Origin: Propionibacteriaceae bacterium
Lineage (GTDB): Bacteria > Actinomycetota > Actinomycetes > Propionibacteriales > Propionibacteriaceae
NCBI GenBank assembly: GCA_031285845.1
Contig: JAITVK010000023.1
Span: 62,001-126,000 of the forward strand
Reading direction: 5' to 3'
DNA: 64,000 nt
Position 1 is the first letter of the stretch, and every line of letters begins with the position of its first letter. The notes under the pieces are model-generated. The model did not search any database, had not been told where the DNA came from, and saw only the letters and a program-made list of their open reading frames with translations. Of this stretch, positions 63,151-64,000 are shown piece after piece. A program made the translations under genes and the position numbers.

Positions 63151-64000
63151 GTGGCTGCAGTCTCAGCACGTCGCCGTCGACCGACGGTGACATTGGTTGT
63201 TTTTCTGGTGGTTGTCATTCTTTTGCTGACCATCATGGCCCTGTCACGGACGTGGACGCCGAAGTTGGGCCTCGACTTGTCCGGTGGCACGACCATCACG
63301 CTGACTGCGACGAACACTTCAGGGGCTGGAACGGTCGACCAGGCCAGCTTGGAGCAGGCTCGTACGATCATCCAACAGCGCGTCGACTCGCTGGGCGTCG
63401 GCGAAGCCACCGTGACCACCACAGGCAACAACCAGATCCAGGTCAGCGCGCCAAACGTGCAGTCTGACGAACTGGTCTCCTTGGTCGGTCAGACGGCTTT
63501 GTTGGAGTTCAGACGGGTCTATCAGGTCGCCCAGGCCGTCTCGTACCCTGACGGCCAGGCCATCGAACTGCCCAGTGTCCCGGCCTCAGTCGAGCCGCGC
63601 CCCACCGAGCCGAGCACGACGCTGCCGACCGATGACGCTGGCCGTCAGAGCCTGTTGACCGAACAACTCGCCTGGACGCCAGCGGCGACCGACACCACAG
63701 ACTTCTCCGAGTATCAATGCAGTGACTCGATGCCCCAGGTGTGGGACCAACCCTTCTTCGCTTGCCTGCGCTCCGACGTTTCAGGGTCTCAGAGCAGCGG
63801 TAGCTACAAGTATCTGCTCGGACCTCGACTAATCGAAGGCAACCTGGTGACCACGGCTTCGGCCGGAATTCCTCAGAACGAGCTGTCGTGGGTGGTCACG
63901 CTGAGTTTCGACTCGTTGGGCGGTTCTTTGTTCAGTTCAGCGACGACCACGCTGGCCGGCGCCACCTCACCAACGAACCAGTTCGCGATCGTCCTGGATG
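63151..64000 (+). CDS. secD: Protein translocase subunit SecD, 5' part
   Basis: Membrane subunit that uses the proton motive force for late export steps. The window holds the first 283 codons, starting at GTG 63151, just after yajC with GGGGGA upstream. The first helix (TLVVFLVVVILLLTIMALSR) is followed by LGLDLSGGTTITLTAT, the conserved GxDLxGG motif, and the P1 head starting QARTIIQQRVDSLGVGEATV. The pore helices lie beyond the window. Confidence 0.93.
   Translation, partial: MAAVSARRRRPTVTLVVFLVVVILLLTIMALSRTWTPKLGLDLSGGTTITLTATNTSGAGTVDQASLEQARTIIQQRVDSLGVGEATVTTTGNNQIQVSAPNVQSDELVSLVGQTALLEFRRVYQVAQAVSYPDGQAIELPSVPASVEPRPTEPSTTLPTDDAGRQSLLTEQLAWTPAATDTTDFSEYQCSDSMPQVWDQPFFACLRSDVSGSQSSGSYKYLLGPRLIEGNLVTTASAGIPQNELSWVVTLSFDSLGGSLFSSATTTLAGATSPTNQFAIVLD

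Overview
The window is 64 kb of high-GC chromosomal DNA from an actinobacterium. The gene content (RecA/RecX, a small DUF3046 gene beside a ClgR-like regulator, PriA-like HisA, a RegX3-like regulator) and the gene order resemble the order Propionibacteriales, possibly Propionibacteriaceae. That placement is an inference from memory of gene neighbourhoods, not a measured similarity. Coding density is high and genes overlap often by ATGA or TGATG. At least a dozen genes have a TANNNT -10 hexamer 6 to 8 bases before the start codon, which predicts leaderless mRNAs.

Region 1 to about 3.6 kb is accessory. It holds a broken gene at the window edge, an AbiEi/AbiEii (type IV toxin-antitoxin) pair, a short orphan gene, a small HTH protein and about 1 kb with no convincing gene but a perfect 9-bp inverted repeat. 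From 3.6 to 16 kb lie metabolic and surface functions: nitronate monooxygenase, a mannitol-type dehydrogenase, thiol peroxidase, a large secreted multi-domain GH10 xylanase with a sortase-like tail, a two-domain membrane protein, a VOC protein and an MFS transporter. From 16 to 22 kb is a phosphate module: a tandem PHO box, pstSCAB, then a histidine kinase that appears to lack membrane segments and a RegX3-like regulator. There is no phoU beside it.

From 21.7 to 29 kb are a potassium channel with a partner membrane protein, an IclR regulator divergent from leuCD, a YciI-like protein and thiL. From 29 to 38 kb is a core block: ftsK, rimO, pgsA, cinA C-domain, ClgR-like regulator, DUF3046, recA (with an SOS box), recX, miaB. 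Next come a PadR regulator divergent from a MATE exporter with a palindromic operator, a tRNA-Met, two surface proteins with odd low-complexity or excalibur domains, and a MoxR-DUF58-VWA-VWA operon running into the PLP protein YggS, hisI and lgt.

The last part holds dnaE, a membrane protein, two exported proteins of unknown role, the hisD-C-B-H-A operon, yebC, ruvCAB (with its own SOS box), yajC and the 5' part of secD, which leaves the window. The his genes are split: hisI is separate, and hisF does not follow hisA as it usually does. I found no CRISPR array, insertion sequence, prophage or rRNA. I saw no complete system that I could call new; the best leads are the soluble Pst-linked kinase, the xylanase's QANTG tail, the two exported proteins inserted between dnaE and his, and the missing canonical start of the AbiEii toxin.
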